In this document: positions 34,306 through 46,759 of the stretch, piece after piece
Layout: each line of letters opens with the position of its first letter
Position numbering within the stretch: position 1 is the stretch's first letter
Assembly: GCA_001986395.2 (NCBI GenBank)
Contig: MQVO02000014.1
Span: 186,001-250,000, forward strand
DNA length: 64,000 bases
Source of the DNA: Irpex lacteus
Lineage: Eukaryota; Basidiomycota; Agaricomycetes; Polyporales; Irpicaceae
Direction: 5' to 3'
Notes under the pieces: generated by a model
Told to the model about the DNA's origin: nothing
Database searches by the model: none
The model's input: the letters and a program-made list of their open reading frames with translations, nothing else
Program-made: the position numbers and the translations under genes

Positions 34306-35603
34306 ATGACTATCCTCGTTATTGGAGGTGTCGGCTTTCTAGGCTCACATATTGTTGAGCAGCTTATCGCGCGGGAAACAAGCACAGAAGCTGTGGTGGT
34401 GATTGACTTACATGACCCGCCGGAGAAGGAGCGGGTTGCAGGCGTGAAATACTACACTGGCGACATACGAGACGAGGAGCGGATCATCGAGGTCCTTAAA
34501 GAGGTACATCTTCCCTTCTCTGCTGTTCATGCACAATAATAACTTGAGGCATTTGCCGACGCTAGGTCAAGCCGTCCATTGTTGTACATACAGCATCTCC
34601 GGTGCATGGACTTGCTTCAAAAGTCTACTACGAAGTAAACGAAAAGGGGACCAAGAACGTTGTCTCGGCCTTGTTGAAGACTGGGACGAAGAAGTTGGTC
34701 TATACCTCGTCTGTCGGTGTAGTATGGACCCCCGGTACCCCCTTCAATGGCGTCACTGAGGAGCAAGTCAAGCCACCAGAACAGGGCTACGATGCGTATC
34801 ACCATACGAAAGCCTTGGGCGAAGCCATCGTACTAGAGGCAGGTAAAAAGGATGGCCTAGAGGTAGTTGTTCTTCGTCCATGCGGCATGACAGGGTAAGC
34901 TCCATGCTACGCACCTCTTGTGTATTGCTCTGAAGCACGTACCGGCAGTGAACGTGATCCACAACTTCTCTGGCGTCTTGCCGAGGTCTTCGACAAGAAA
35001 CAGCATACCGTCCAGATTGGTGACAACACCAATCTCGTCGATTATTGCTATGTCGGTAATGTCGCTGCCGCCCATGTACTCGCCATCGACCGCCTCCTGG
35101 CTCAACCAGAAACAATCAATGGGGAGGTGTTCTTCATCACGAACGGCGAGCCCGTTCCGACATGGGACTTCTCCAGGAAGATTTGGAAGGAACTGGGCGA
35201 CGACGGAAAAGGGAAGATTATCAAGATTCCAAGATCCTTGGGCTTAGTGCTGGCGTTCATTTCTGAGACATTCGCCAAGATCACCGGCTCGAGTACACAG
35301 TTCACCAGATTCAGCATCCATTTCTTGACCTCAACCCAGTGGTATAACATCGATAAGGTGTGTAACTCTCCATAGTGTATATATTTAGGGCTCATAGGTT
35401 CTTTCTGTTACTGTAGGCAAAGAAGTTGTTGGGGTATGAGCCGAAAGTATCCCTAGATGAAGGTGTTCGCCGTACAGTGAAGGTGAGCTCTACCTCCCTT
35501 CAACGCCTTACATCGTCTGATTGCTATGCCTGGTGGAATCTAGTGGTGGAAGGAAACAGGGGCTCGGGAACATGCTGAAAGGCAGAAGTCCAAGAAGGAC
35601 TGA
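34306..35603 (+). CDS. Sterol-4-alpha-carboxylate 3-dehydrogenase-like (ERG26 / 3-beta-HSD family)
   Basis: Extended short-chain dehydrogenase. The NAD(P)-binding motif GGVGFLGSHIVEQL is at residues 6-19 and the catalytic YxxxK appears as YHHTK in YDAYHHTKALGEAI. Also typical are HTASPVHG, LVYTSSVGVVW, VVVLRPCGMTG and GDNTNLVDYCYVGNVAAAHV. A hydrophobic segment (RSLGLVLAFISETFAKITG) fits the membrane association of the family. The enzyme would remove C4 carboxyl groups by oxidative decarboxylation in ergosterol synthesis at the ER. Four introns were joined; the last places WWKETGAREHAERQKSKKD and a stop at 35601-35603. Missing intermediate steps of the pathway are not nearby. It could be a paralogue acting on other 3-hydroxy steroids. 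Confidence 0.82.
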
Positions 35604-36327
35604 TTGGATCTTTGAACGCTGATATTTATGTTTTATGTACTCACCTTCCCACTGTAGATCTGATTTGACTGCCATCATGCTCAGATGCATAACATCTGCT
35701 ACCCTCAGTAATTCTTGTTCAACGCAATATCAAGCAAGTCCGTTCTGAATACAAAATACCCGAAGTACGACAACTCGCATCGCTTTCCTTCTCCGAGAGT
35801 AGGTCACAGACAGCTGTTTGCGACTGACAAATGCGAAGTTCAACCGTCTCAGCTCGATGTCTGGGCTTCCGCGACAATCCTCACAGGGCTGACAGAGCAT
35901 AATCACGAACCACGGTTGTTCCGCGGATGCATATCGGTTCGTCGCCGAGCGGAATAGACAGGACAACAGCTACATATGACCATACCTCATTATGATGCAT
36001 ATGGCCAGACGCGACATCAGGCTGGTGGTTTACACTTTCAAGCTCTTGATTAAATCAAGATGTGTTCTGTTTGATTCAGCAATGAATACCATCTCGGACC
36101 GTTGAACAGGGTAGGCACATCCAGTGATGTCTGGCCATATGTCTAACTGACCTGAATTTTGCCGTTCCAGCTCCACATCTATGGCAGGTACGATCGGGTA
36201 CGATTGAGGCAATTTCGCAGTAAGATGGTAAAGCACGTTGCTGTTGACTTGTTGGCTTTGAGAATGAGGATATAAGAACGATTGAGACAGCCTAGGGAGA
36301 CAGCTCAGCACAAGCTTCGACTTCAAG
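35604..36327. other. Intergenic region, promoter of the AA9 gene
   Basis: 720 bp with no gene seen. A TATA element lies at 36271. Confidence 0.4.
36271..36276 (+). promoter_or_regulatory. TATA box of the AA9 LPMO gene
   Basis: TATAAG 57 bp before the ATG at 36328, preceded by AGGA. Position and sequence fit a regulated secreted-enzyme gene. Confidence 0.5.
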
Positions 36328-37487
36328 ATGAAGGCCATCCTCTCAGCTCTCGCTCTCGTTGCTTCTGCGCATCTCGCGACTGCGCATTGTGAGTACCTTC
36401 TCGTTGAGGCCTCTCCAAGTCTATAGCTGACACCCTTCCTCTATAGACACCTTCCCCGACTTCATCGCAAACGGAACGTATGTCGCACTCATTTGTCTCC
36501 ATGAGTGTGCATAATAATTGATGTATCTTCCAGCACATTTGCCGACTGGCAATATGTCCGCATCACCGCCAACCACTACAGCAACGGTCCTGTGAGCTTC
36601 CGTCACATCAACACTACTGCACAAAAAATGACGCATGTTTTGCACATGTAGTTGACCGACGTCAACGACCCTGAGTTCCGCTGCTATGAGCTCGACCTTC
36701 AAGCTACCCCAGGACAAACTGGTACCGCCACTGTGGCTGCAGGTTCGAACGTTGGCTTCCAAGCCGACAACACCATGGGCCACCCTGGAGTATGTGAAGT
36801 TTCCCTCAATCGAGATGAATTTTGCTTACCACCGTGGCAATACAGTACTTCTCTGCGTACCTCAGCCCCGCCTCCCCCGCCGCCAACTCGCCTGAAGCTG
36901 GTACCGGAAGCACATGGTTCAAGATCTGGGAGTGGGCACCGAGGTACACGCCCAGCACCGGACTGATCTTTGACTCAGAGAGTACGCAAAAACCAACATA
37001 TTCTCATCCGAATACTCATCAAATGATGTTGTTTAGACATCCAGGGCGTGAACTTCACCATCCCGAAGAGCCTTCCTAGCGGCCAGTATCTCCTTCGTCT
37101 TGAACAAATCGCATTGCATGTGGCGGGCACATATCAGGGTGCACAGGTGAGCCTCTTTGCAGGAAATGTGACTTATCGGAATTGACGATATGTGCGCAGT
37201 TCTACATTGGCTGCGCCCAAATCAACGTCGTCAATGGAGGCAGCGGAAAGCCTGGGCCGACTGTCGCTATTCCTGGAGTGTACACTGGATACGAGCCGGG
37301 TATCCTCATTGTATGGTTCCATTCATTCATGTACCTCTATGCTTGCTAACGCTGGCTCGCAGAACATCTACAACTTGCCTTCCAACTTTACTGGCTACCC
37401 TGCTCGTAAGTGTCCTCTGATACTATCGTTGTTGTGCACTGACATACACTCGTGCACACAGCTGGTCCCGCAGTCTGGCAAGGATGA
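36328..37487 (+). CDS. AA9 lytic polysaccharide monooxygenase (former GH61), secreted
   Basis: Copper enzyme that cleaves cellulose oxidatively outside the cell. Signal peptide MKAILSALALVASAHLATA; cleavage leaves His1 followed by YTFPDF, the start of the histidine brace. The first intron splits the codon after His1. The second copper His is in NTMGHPG, and the axial Tyr is in QFYIGCAQINVV. Other family landmarks are DWQYVRIT, ADNTMGHPG, STWFKIWEW, LPSGQYLLRLEQIALH and a GPTVAIPG segment. The conserved His-x8-Gln-x-Tyr motif can be read as His in ALHVAGTYQGAQFY. The tail NIYNLPSNFTGYPAPGPAVW ends at 37487. No CBM1 is present, so it is a single-domain enzyme of about 230 residues. It converges on the E1 gene. 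Confidence 0.92.
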
Positions 37488-37622
37488 GGAACAGATAAAG
37501 AATAGTGCCAAGCCACGCAGATACAGTTCATACAGTGATTGCATTGTTGAGAGTATTAGCTACAGAAAATCTAAATTCTTGTACACGTTGTGATTATTTC
37601 TTTCCGGTCTGCGATGATGTGC

Positions 37623-40600
37623 TCAAAGCTGCACGACAATGAACGGTACTTCAACATCCTCGTAGTCCTCATCGCTAGCCATGACTTCGACGATGAGGTG
37701 CTTGACGTGAGGAGGAATCGGCTTCTTGCTGACCGTCTCCACGAGCTTGCTGAATCTCAACGGCAGACGTTCCTCGCTCTACAAATTGAGTCAATTCTTT
37801 CTCAAGCACACCATACCAAGCTCGACGAACCTTTTTCTTGCCAACGAAAGAGCTCCAAAGCATACTAACACCTTGGCTGACCATGCTGATATCAAGCTTG
37901 TGTTCATTCTTGAACCAGTCAATGATCTCCTTAAGAGTAGGATCACCGCGGAAGGTAAAGCGGTCCCAGAGTGTCCATTCTACGTCACCATACTTGTTCT
38001 TCTTGGCGGCGATGGGCTCAGAGAATCCGAAGAATGGGAGAGCAAGGTTGACGAAACCGTTCTTGTAGGACTCGAGCTTCTTCTTACCGTCAATGACCTA
38101 CGAGAAATCAAAGGTTAGCTTCATGAAAGGCACTTGTGAAGGCTAAACGCAAACCTTGTAGAGCTCAAGGCATACAAGACCAACGACAAGTGAAGTCGTG
38201 GTGGCGATGGCAGGAATGATCTTGCCAGCGATTTGCTTAGTCGTATGGCGATCAGCAGGGGTGATGTTGTAGTTCGATGCCCGCAAGTTAGAAGCAGCAG
38301 TGATGAAGTCGATGTGGTAGTTCGTATCATCGTCCTTTTCGAACTCGACAGGGTTGAGGCGGTAACCAACGAGTGACGAGGGTGAAGGCAGCTGCTTGAT
38401 CAACTCGTTTTCGTCGCCGCTAGCCGCATTGGGGTCATTCTGAACAGGCTCGTTGTCGTTGACTTGGATCTTGACACCGCTCCTTGGTGTGAACTCGGGA
38501 ACGACCACGCTGTCGGCGACCTTCTTGAACAGAGCAGGATCTGTCTCGCCACGGAGGCCGTAGTTGAATGCATGAAGGTTGGCAGCGGCAATGATGTATT
38601 GCAGGTGTTCGGGCTATAATAAGCTGCGTGTTAGTAAAATCGTGATCAGTCAAAGCAGCTACACTCACGTTGTTGGAGTCGAAGGTCAATGGATCAGGAG
38701 CACGCTTGGGACCACTCCAGAAGGGCTGGCCAGTGCTTGTGACAGCATCCTTCGGCAAGCTGTACAACAATTGACGAATGCTATGGTTGTACTTTTCCTC
38801 GAACTGCAAACGAGCCCAGATGATACACTCTTCGAAGGTGAGAGGCTTGTTGGTGACGAGATAAGACACGATCTGCTCAAGGAGCTCCTTCGATTGACCA
38901 GAGTACTTGAGGCTGTTCTCGAGGAAGTTTGCTTCAGTGAGGTAGGAGTTGACGGAGGTTGGAGGAGTAACGAAAAGGTTATCGAACTCTTTCCTTGCCC
39001 ACTTCAGTGAATGTTAGCCTCTGGTACTGTGTGCGTAGTACAAAATCTAGAACACTTACCTCGATGGTGTGTGTGATAGCGTTGGGGAAGTTCTTGATCG
39101 TGCAAGAGGGAGACTCCTTCTCAGGCGGGTCTTGCGAGGATGCGTACGACTCAGTCAAGTGCGGGATGATGACCTGGGTATTACCCTTCGTGCCGAGAGT
39201 ACCGGACTCAAGCAACGGCTTGAGGAAGAACACACATCGCTGGTCCATATACAAACGCGCCTTGACATTATCAAGTGCGTTGGTGACACCGTCGATGCTG
39301 TCGAAGAACTCGTCGTTATACAGATCTTGATATCAAATCGTCAGCGCTATTCGTCTCGAAAGTTATCAGGAAGACATACTCTCTGTCTCCGGGCCAACAG
39401 GCTCCTGCTTGCTCGAGATCTTCCCCTTCAGATCGGGGTTCATGTCACTCACGGCAGCAGCAGCGACTTCAGCCTTGAACTTGCCCAGATCCTTGGGTCT
39501 GAACAAGAACTGTCGGTTCAAGTTACTCTTCTCGATGGTGTCCAAATCGGTGACGGTGATAGCACCCTTTGGTCCAGTGGCAAGACCGATCATACTCCAG
39601 TTCTTCAGCATCTCACAACCAATGGCACCAGCACCGACCAAGAATTGACGGTGGTTGGCGATCTTCTCTTGGAATGTCTTACCGAAGACAGCGATTTGGC
39701 CGTCGTAACGTGTACCGGTAGGCTGCGTATCGGCCTCCGTGGGAAGCTCTTCGGGCAGAGATTCTAGGGAGTCGAAGTACAGATGTTGAAGCATGGGGTG
39801 GAACTTGGCCGAGACAGCCTTGAGGGCTTCTTGAGCAACAAAGCCACCAATGACAGCATTGACTGGAGCGAGATCACCGGAGGCCTGGTAGGAGAGCTCA
39901 GAGAGAATCTTCTCGTCAGCGTCAGCATCGATCTTCTTTGCAAGTGCGATAAGCTTGCCAGCATCCTCGGCGTTGCGGGGGCGAGGAAGTCGGTGCTCTG
40001 CCTCGTAGAACTGGCTGAGAGCCTGGAAACCTGCGTGGAGGGTCGGAGGACGATCGAACTTGGCGAAGTCGGTGATGAAGTATTCGGGCGATTGCAGTGA
40101 TTCCCGAAGAGATTTCTGAGGTCAAGGCGTATGTTCGTTAACATGTGATTCAAGTTCCACGTAACACCGCACTTACGAATGACAGGATCTTTGGCATCTT
40201 GACTTGCGTGAAGATACCACCAGACTTGTACTCGCTCAAATTTGAGGTATCACCGATGGAAAAGGTGTAGGGGCCCTTCACGGAGATCTTGCGAGGTTCG
40301 GTGCCATTCAGTTCTGTCATACCTTGAACTTCAGAGAATGTAACAAAGTCTCCGTCTTCGAGACCATGACGGGCCTCGTCTAAGCAGGCGACGATACCAT
40401 CCTTGTCCTGCACTGGATTAGCACGGTCTCTAGCGGAAAGAGATGGCGTGGCTAACCTTGTCGATAGAGACAATCATGCCTGTTAGCGGCTGCTCTCCAG
40501 TAGGGTCAACGCAGGTGAATTTGGGACCGAAGTCATTGAATACAGATCTTCAGTGTTGTCATATTAGATCAATAAAGCAGGATATTTAGAAATATATGCA

Positions 40601-41376
40601 CTTACCCGAAGAGACCGCGCGTATCTGCAGAAATGAAATGAACACCATTCTCGTGCGTCCAGTCGTTGATCTCCAATTGTTTGCTCAGAGGAACACCAGT
40701 AAGGACGACGACCTACGTAAACGTGAGTTACTGCGGGACTAGGAAATGACCAAACTGTACCTGGAAACCCTTAACCAAGTCTACTGTGATTTCTTGTCCC
40801 TTCTGACCCCCGAGGTTGCGCACAGGCACGTATGCGTTGAGCTCAGCCAAGCGAGGAGCAGCGGCCTCTGCGCGAGACTTTCCAACGTCCTCTTCTCGCA
40901 AAAAGAACTGAGATCCGCTTAGCATCAGTAATTTGCCACAAACAAAATAACGCTGTACACACTTGTGAGCTAAGGTCTCGTACTTCTACAGGCTCCGGAT
41001 CGAAGACTGTAACCGACTTGACACCAGCCAGGATAATGTTCTTAGCTATCACAGAGGTTGAGTTAGTCAATAAACGCGTCCTAGATAGCAGAACGCACCG
41101 ATTTCAACGCCCAAGCCTCGCAACCCCACGATGAGAACATTTGAGGCGGCCATACGCTTCATCGCTGATCTCCAAGTTAGTAAAGCCCACTCATATGCTG
41201 TAAATCCAGATGATTACTGACCTTCATGACCAAGAACATATCTTAGAGCATATTGTTGTCAGCATCTCTCTTCAAGGACAAGCCACAGATTGCACTCACA
41301 ATTGACGCGAGTAAAGACCCTCATCGATAGCAACCTCGTCGACCTCCATCGTCTCTGGAGACTTTGCTGCAGACAT
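37623..41376 (-). CDS. UBA1: Ubiquitin-activating enzyme E1 (Uba1)
   Basis: Activates ubiquitin with ATP and loads it on E2 enzymes; essential, cytosol and nucleus. It starts [20 protein letters not shown] then LYSRQLYVLGHEAMKRM. Inactive adenylation domain: [20 protein letters not shown]. Active adenylation domain: [20 protein letters not shown], then [20 protein letters not shown] (Asp, Arg and nucleotide-binding motifs). The catalytic cysteine is in [13 protein letters not shown], and the SCCH domain includes [16 protein letters not shown]. The ubiquitin-fold domain ends [12 protein letters not shown]. Length is about 1015 residues, as usual. About ten introns lie mainly in the 5' third. 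It starts 234 bp from the divergent DPH6 gene. Confidence 0.96.
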
Positions 41377-41610
41377 GATTCGTGAGTTTGCGAGTTGGAC
41401 AGATATGAAGAGGTCGCGAAGGAGAAGAGGAGAGATGAGATGAAGGTAACAGTTGAGGCGGCGGAGTACTTGCCAAGGCGAGATATATATGGGCGCCTTT
41501 GCTTACTTATTTATCAGGATCGCAGTCATCCCGCCTCGGTCTCCTCAGTGTCTCCTCTTACCTGACAAATATCTTCGTCAACGTTCTAGTCATCGCCAGA
41601 ACCTCAAGAA
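41377..41610. promoter_or_regulatory. Compact bidirectional promoter, UBA1 / DPH6
   Basis: Only 234 bp separate the divergent ATGs of UBA1 (minus) and DPH6 (plus). A TATATATA run at 41480 faces UBA1. Shared regulation of the two translation/proteostasis genes is inference. Confidence 0.5.
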
Positions 41611-44189
41611 ATGAAGTATGTTGCGCTGCTCAGCGGCGGAAAGGACAGCTGCTACAATCTGCTGCATTGTCACAAGAATGGACATGAACTCGTAGCTGCA
41701 GCGTCTCTGGGACCTCAGCCTGGCACCGGTGCAGTCCTTTCTTGCAAGGGTCGTGACTAGCACTAAACTACTTAAAGAGTAGATGAGCTCGACTCCTACA
41801 TGTATCAAACGGTGGGACAAGACGCGATCGAATATGTCGTACAAGCCCTCGAAGTACCTCTGTACCGAAGAGTAATCTCGGGCACAGCGGTAGATATGAG
41901 CTCAGAGTACGGCTCCCGAAACGCTGCTTCTAATGGTGCTCTAAAGGGAGATGAAACTGAAGATCTGTATGCCCTACTTTCATCAGTCAAAGTGAATAGA
42001 ACAGTATAACGTCGCAGACACCCGATTAACAATTATGCATAGGAGCATCATCCTGATATTCAAGGAGTCTCCGTCGGTGCAATATTGTCCAACTACCAGA
42101 GGGTGCGGGTCGAGCATGTGTAAGCACAGATTTTGTGAGCACGTAGCTGCAATGTAACAAATTCCCATTCTCGTAGATGCCGACGACTTTCTTTGACTCC
42201 ATTGTCGTATCTCTGGCAAAGAGATCAGCAAGAGTTGCTGTCAGAGATGGTCGAGGCTGGTTTGGAGGCCATTCTCATTAAGGTTGCCGGAGTTGGGCTT
42301 CAAACGAAGCATTTGGGGAAGACGCTTGCCCAAATGCAACCTACTCTCCTCAAGCTTGTAAGTATTCTCTCGGCTCGTTTGATACGACTTATTAAGGTTG
42401 GCATAAGAACGATTTGTACGGATCACATGTTTGTGGTGAAGGAGGAGAATACGAAACCTTGACTCTCGACTGCCCGCTTTTCAAGCGTCGTATCAACCTG
42501 TAAGTCCTCGGAATGATGAACCTGTGATGATACTAAACCCTAGACAGAGAGGAGACAGAAACGGTAATACACTCTGACAACGACTTTGCGACTGTCGCCT
42601 ACCTTCGCATCAAATCCGCCACGCTCCAAGACAAAGAAAAGGTAGAACCGGCTCCTACAGTACCACCACTTCTGGAAGAAGAATTCGAGGAAGTTCAGAA
42701 CCGCGTGCAAAAGAGATCAGATTCCGAGCAACATACGACCTCTCCTTCACCTCCATACGCACCGGCGGATGCTGTATACTTCTTTCCCTCAAGTGCAAGT
42801 CGACGTGAATCATGGATAGCAATCACGGCCACCAGGACGCGCAGATTCGATGAGGAAATTTCCGTAGAAGACGAAGTTCATGAGTGCTTCCAGAATCTAC
42901 AAGGTACGCCCCTACTCCCTCTGTCACCTTGAACTTCTACTCATCACATTATATCTCAAAGCCCGCCTCAGCGAACACTCGCTTGACACTTCCCACATCG
43001 CCAACATAAACATCCTTCTCTCCTCGATGGACTACTTCGGCCCCGTTAACGCCATCTACCAAACATACTTCGGAAGCAGCCCAGCCTCACGCGCCTGTGT
43101 CGCAGTAGACATGCCTGATCAGCCTTTCCGCGTCAAGCTCGAAGCTATCGCCTACGCTGAAAAGTCTCCCTCGGATCGGCAGGCTCTCCATGTGCAAGGT
43201 CTTAGCTATTGGGCACCTGCGAACATCGGGCCTTATTCGCAGGCTGTGATAGTGAGTATCTCCTTCCATCTCAGCTACTTCTGAAGAATAGAGTTGACTA
43301 TGTGTAGGTACACGATCAACGAGTCTTCGTCTCCGGACAAATCGGCCTCCTTCCACATAACCTCACGCTCCCGTCACCTCAAAACTTGGCACTAGAGACA
43401 GCACTGGCATGCCAACATGCAGACCGTGTCGTGGAGGCTCTGAAAACAAACTCCGGTGGTGGATGGGAAGGCCACGTCCAGCTAGCGATTTATTGGTTAC
43501 AGAACTTTAGTGATGTCGTGCGTGTGCGCGAGGCAGTAAAGGACTTGGTATGTGGAGATATCATCCATTCTACCGAAATAAAACGTTTTGCTGATGGTAA
43601 TTGCAGCACGGTAACGCACCGACACTCTTCATAGGCGTACCTGCTCTTCCGAAAGGTGCTTCGGTGGAGAAGCAGATCATGGTACACACAGGTCGATTTC
43701 TGGTACCTGATGAAAACGAAGAACTGGAAGTCAAGTTGTTCAGTCCAGTAGAGACGTCAGGTATGCTGAATCAAATTTAACGTCATGGAGGTGCTTATAC
43801 AGGGCAGGCAATATTACCAGTCCTGAGTCAACTATCTTCTGGACTCGATCTACATTCGCCAATAACGATTCGTCCGTCACCATAATCTGTGTCCGAGGGA
43901 CAGTCGAGGATAGCGTGGAGGCACAGCTCGCGGACGCACTGCCCGAACTATGGGATAACGCACTTTGCATACGAGTGTTCTATCGGCCATCTGAGACACT
44001 CGGTACGTCACGTTTAAAACTGTTCCCCATATCCAAACCACACTGACCATTGCCCACTCGCTGCTAGCAGAATACCCGGACTTCATGCTACGCCACACCA
44101 GTCTCCCCACGTCTTCTATCCCGTGCAAGTTTGTCTCCGCTGATGGACGAGATGATTGGGACACGGCGATCTGTATATTGGGGGTGTAG
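41611..44189 (+). CDS. DPH6: Diphthine--ammonia ligase Dph6 (ATP-pyrophosphatase plus two RidA-like domains)
   Basis: Catalyses the last amidation step of diphthamide on elongation factor 2. The N-terminal PP-loop ATPase starts MKYVALLSGGKDSCYNLLHC (SGGKDS binds ATP) and continues LPLSYLWQRDQQELL, EAILIKVAGVGLQTKHLGK and CGEGGEYETLTLDCPLFK. Then come two YjgF/RidA-like domains, as in yeast Dph6. The first has SASRRESWIAITATRTRR and later ILLSSMDYFGPVNAIYQTYF and ACVAVDM. The second has GLSYWAPANIGPYSQAVIV, QRVFVSGQIGLLP and TLFIGVPALPKGASVEKQI. Ends AICILGV. Eight or more introns, several within the RidA domains. Divergent from UBA1. Confidence 0.93.
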
Positions 44190-44445
44190 TACTTGTGGCT
44201 TTACGGGTAAAATAATGAACATGCGCTGTACAATTCTTACACACAAATGAAAGGGAAAAGGCGAGAGACAACCAAAATCGAGTGAACAGGTAGTAGAAAC
44301 ACGAGAATGCGGAAAACGTCCAGGCTTAGGCAACGAAGAAAGGAAGAAGTTAGAGTACACAAAGTACGAGATTTAGCGTGTTGACATGCAAAAAACCAAA
44401 GTTCCCATCGATTCAGAGGCTTCACAACAGACCTAAGTCAAACAT

Positions 44446-46759
44446 CTATGGCGAACCCTCCTGCTGCAAGATCCTGAGCTCAGCAAGACGCCGCCGCATC
44501 TGCTTCTCTGTACGAGTAGGAGGCACTGCACGACAGATCGCAGCACCGACCAACGCACAAAGCCCGCCGAACCGGAGGACCCACGCGACGCCGTTCTTGC
44601 CGTAGTAGGTACTGTGGTTCGCCGGGTCATCGTCGACTTCTGCATCTACGGCGTGGAAGATGGCACTTGAGACGAGGGCGACCTAGAGTACACATGTCAT
44701 TTCAGTATGATTGATTCATGGTGGTAATGGAGGCGAGAGAGAGGACTTACGATGAATTGAGGGAACACGATCGCTAGGTTGTGTATGCCTAGGATGGTGC
44801 CTCCGGCTACAGCCTCCTGGTCGGGAGGAGCTACAAGCTCTTGATCGAACGACCGTCGCCGGCGGAGGAGAGGCTCGCGTTCGCTGTTGGCTGCGCTTGG
44901 GCGGCGATGGGGGACAGGGACAGACAGTGTTCTACTGTGTGACGGACGGCGTGAGCCTCCTCCTGGCACAGGAACTTGCTCTGGTGTGTCTTGTTCGCGC
45001 TCTTTGAGGAACTACAACGTGGGTTGTGAGTCAGAAGGAAGCTGTAAGATAACTTTTGGTCACTCACCTCCATGATGATAGCGAACGGCACCCAGCACGC
45101 CACTGCCCAGCAAATACCAACCAAGCTCACTGCGATGATAGCCTGCCACACCTTCGTAATGAAGAATGTCGAGAGGGTGATAAGCGCAAATAGCAACATC
45201 GCTCCCATCCAGATATTGCGCAGGAAGAAGGGCATGAAAGGCAGCTTGAGCGGTCTTCCTTTGGCAGCTGCCTCGGCGCGCCATTCGATGACCGTTGCTC
45301 TGAGACGAGCGAATTCGGTATCTTCGTCTTCGTCGCCTTCGTGCGCGAGGAGGCGGGTGTCACGACGTGTGAGCCGGGGGAGTAGGGTCCCTGCAATGAC
45401 GGCAACTGTAGAATGTGATGTGAGCAACGTTCTGACAGAGTTGAAGGTAGTACGCACCAACGCTGTAGATAGCCATAGCAAACTCTCCAGTCCTGGTGGC
45501 CAGTTCATTGTCGGGTTCACGTCCTAGCTCGTAGGCCATGACTTGTCCCACGTATGTAGTCCTGGAGGATTAATTGATAATTGTGACGAAAACTATAACG
45601 TGAAGTGACATACGAGTAGAAGAGGAATGGGAACCATCCCATGAAAGCAAACACTTGCACATAGCAGACACGTCGAATTGGTTTAGGAAGAGCGACGATA
45701 GCTTGCTGAATATTCCTCAGCACATCCATCATTTTGCTGCTCTTCTCAGCTCTTAAGACGTCCTCCGTCGACTTCTCCTCCTGTGTCCAACATGTGATCC
45801 ACACCGTAATGACCAGTAGAATGATGCTGATTACACAGAACTTCCTAAACTGGTCGCCTCCTAGCAGCCTGAGCACGGGAAGGCTTGCCAGAGGAAGGAA
45901 CCCAAATCCGAAGCCGACGATGTTACCGGCGTTTGTCATCCGGCTGTGCCAGGCGTTAGCTGAGTTAAGTTGTTCTGGAGGAGTAATATCTAGCAGGAGA
46001 TTACGGAGGGATGCCTGAAGGGCATTCAAGGCGAAATCGAGGAGGTAAAATGATATGACTGCGAACGTTATCGCAGTGTTCTTGACGTCTTTCTTCCATT
46101 GCGGGTCCCAACTACCTTTACCTCCGCCGAAGAGGTCGACAAAGAAGGCTGCCATGTCTTGACAGTATGCGAGGGTGAAGGTGGACACCACCAGTACCAC
46201 GGTAGAGAGGACGACCCAATACCGCCTACGGTATTTCGAATGGGAGGCATCAGAGATGGCACCTGTGGTTGTGGTAAGACGATACACGTTCTTGAACTAG
46301 CACTAATACACACCAATAACAGGCTGAGCAATGAGTCCACTTATGGGACCAGCAAGCCATACGAGACTCGTGAGTTGCTCTGATAGCCCAAGGGACAGTA
46401 GGAAGGGCGTGCCATATCTACGCAGTCACTACTTTTAGTATTTACGTGTCCCAAGCCCTTGTTGACATAGTCAACACTCACCCAAGCTCGACAGTCCAAG
46501 CAATCTGAGCACCCGCCATACTTATACTCAGCTTCACCAAATCCATGGTCGACATCCTCTTCCGCGCTGGGTCCACCTCCTTACCATTCCCTCCTCCTGG
46601 ATGAAGGTCCGCAGAGTTGGTAGCTTCAGGAGGCATCGTCCTAGCACGTTCCCTCTCAACCGAGTCGCTCATCCTGACCCGCTTAGTCTGACGAGATGGC
46701 CATGGAATCTGAGTCGTCGGGTCCGGATCCGCTGCGTCATTACTTGCAGGGAATGCCAT
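44446..46759 (-). CDS. GPH/MFS disaccharide-proton symporter (sucrose/maltose transporter, SUT1-like)
   Basis: Twelve-helix plasma-membrane transporter resembling fission yeast Sut1 and plant sucrose carriers. A 70-residue cytosolic N-terminus precedes DLVKLSISMAGAQIAWTVEL, the conserved first helix. Next are GTPFLLSLGLSEQLTSLVW, AGPISGLIAQPVIGAISD with SKYRRRYWVV (loop 2-3 motif), ISFYLLDFALNALQASLR and LLLDITPPEQLNSANAWHSR. Helices continue in the second half with FMGWFPFLFYS, FALITLSTFFITKVWQAII, VPFAIIMEFLKE and LGIHNLAIVFPQFIVALVSS. A long hydrophilic loop between helices 10 and 11 contains RRPSHSRTLS and poly-Arg (LLRRRRSF) and could be phosphorylated. Ends LRILQQEGSP. Converges on DPH6. 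Confidence 0.9.
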
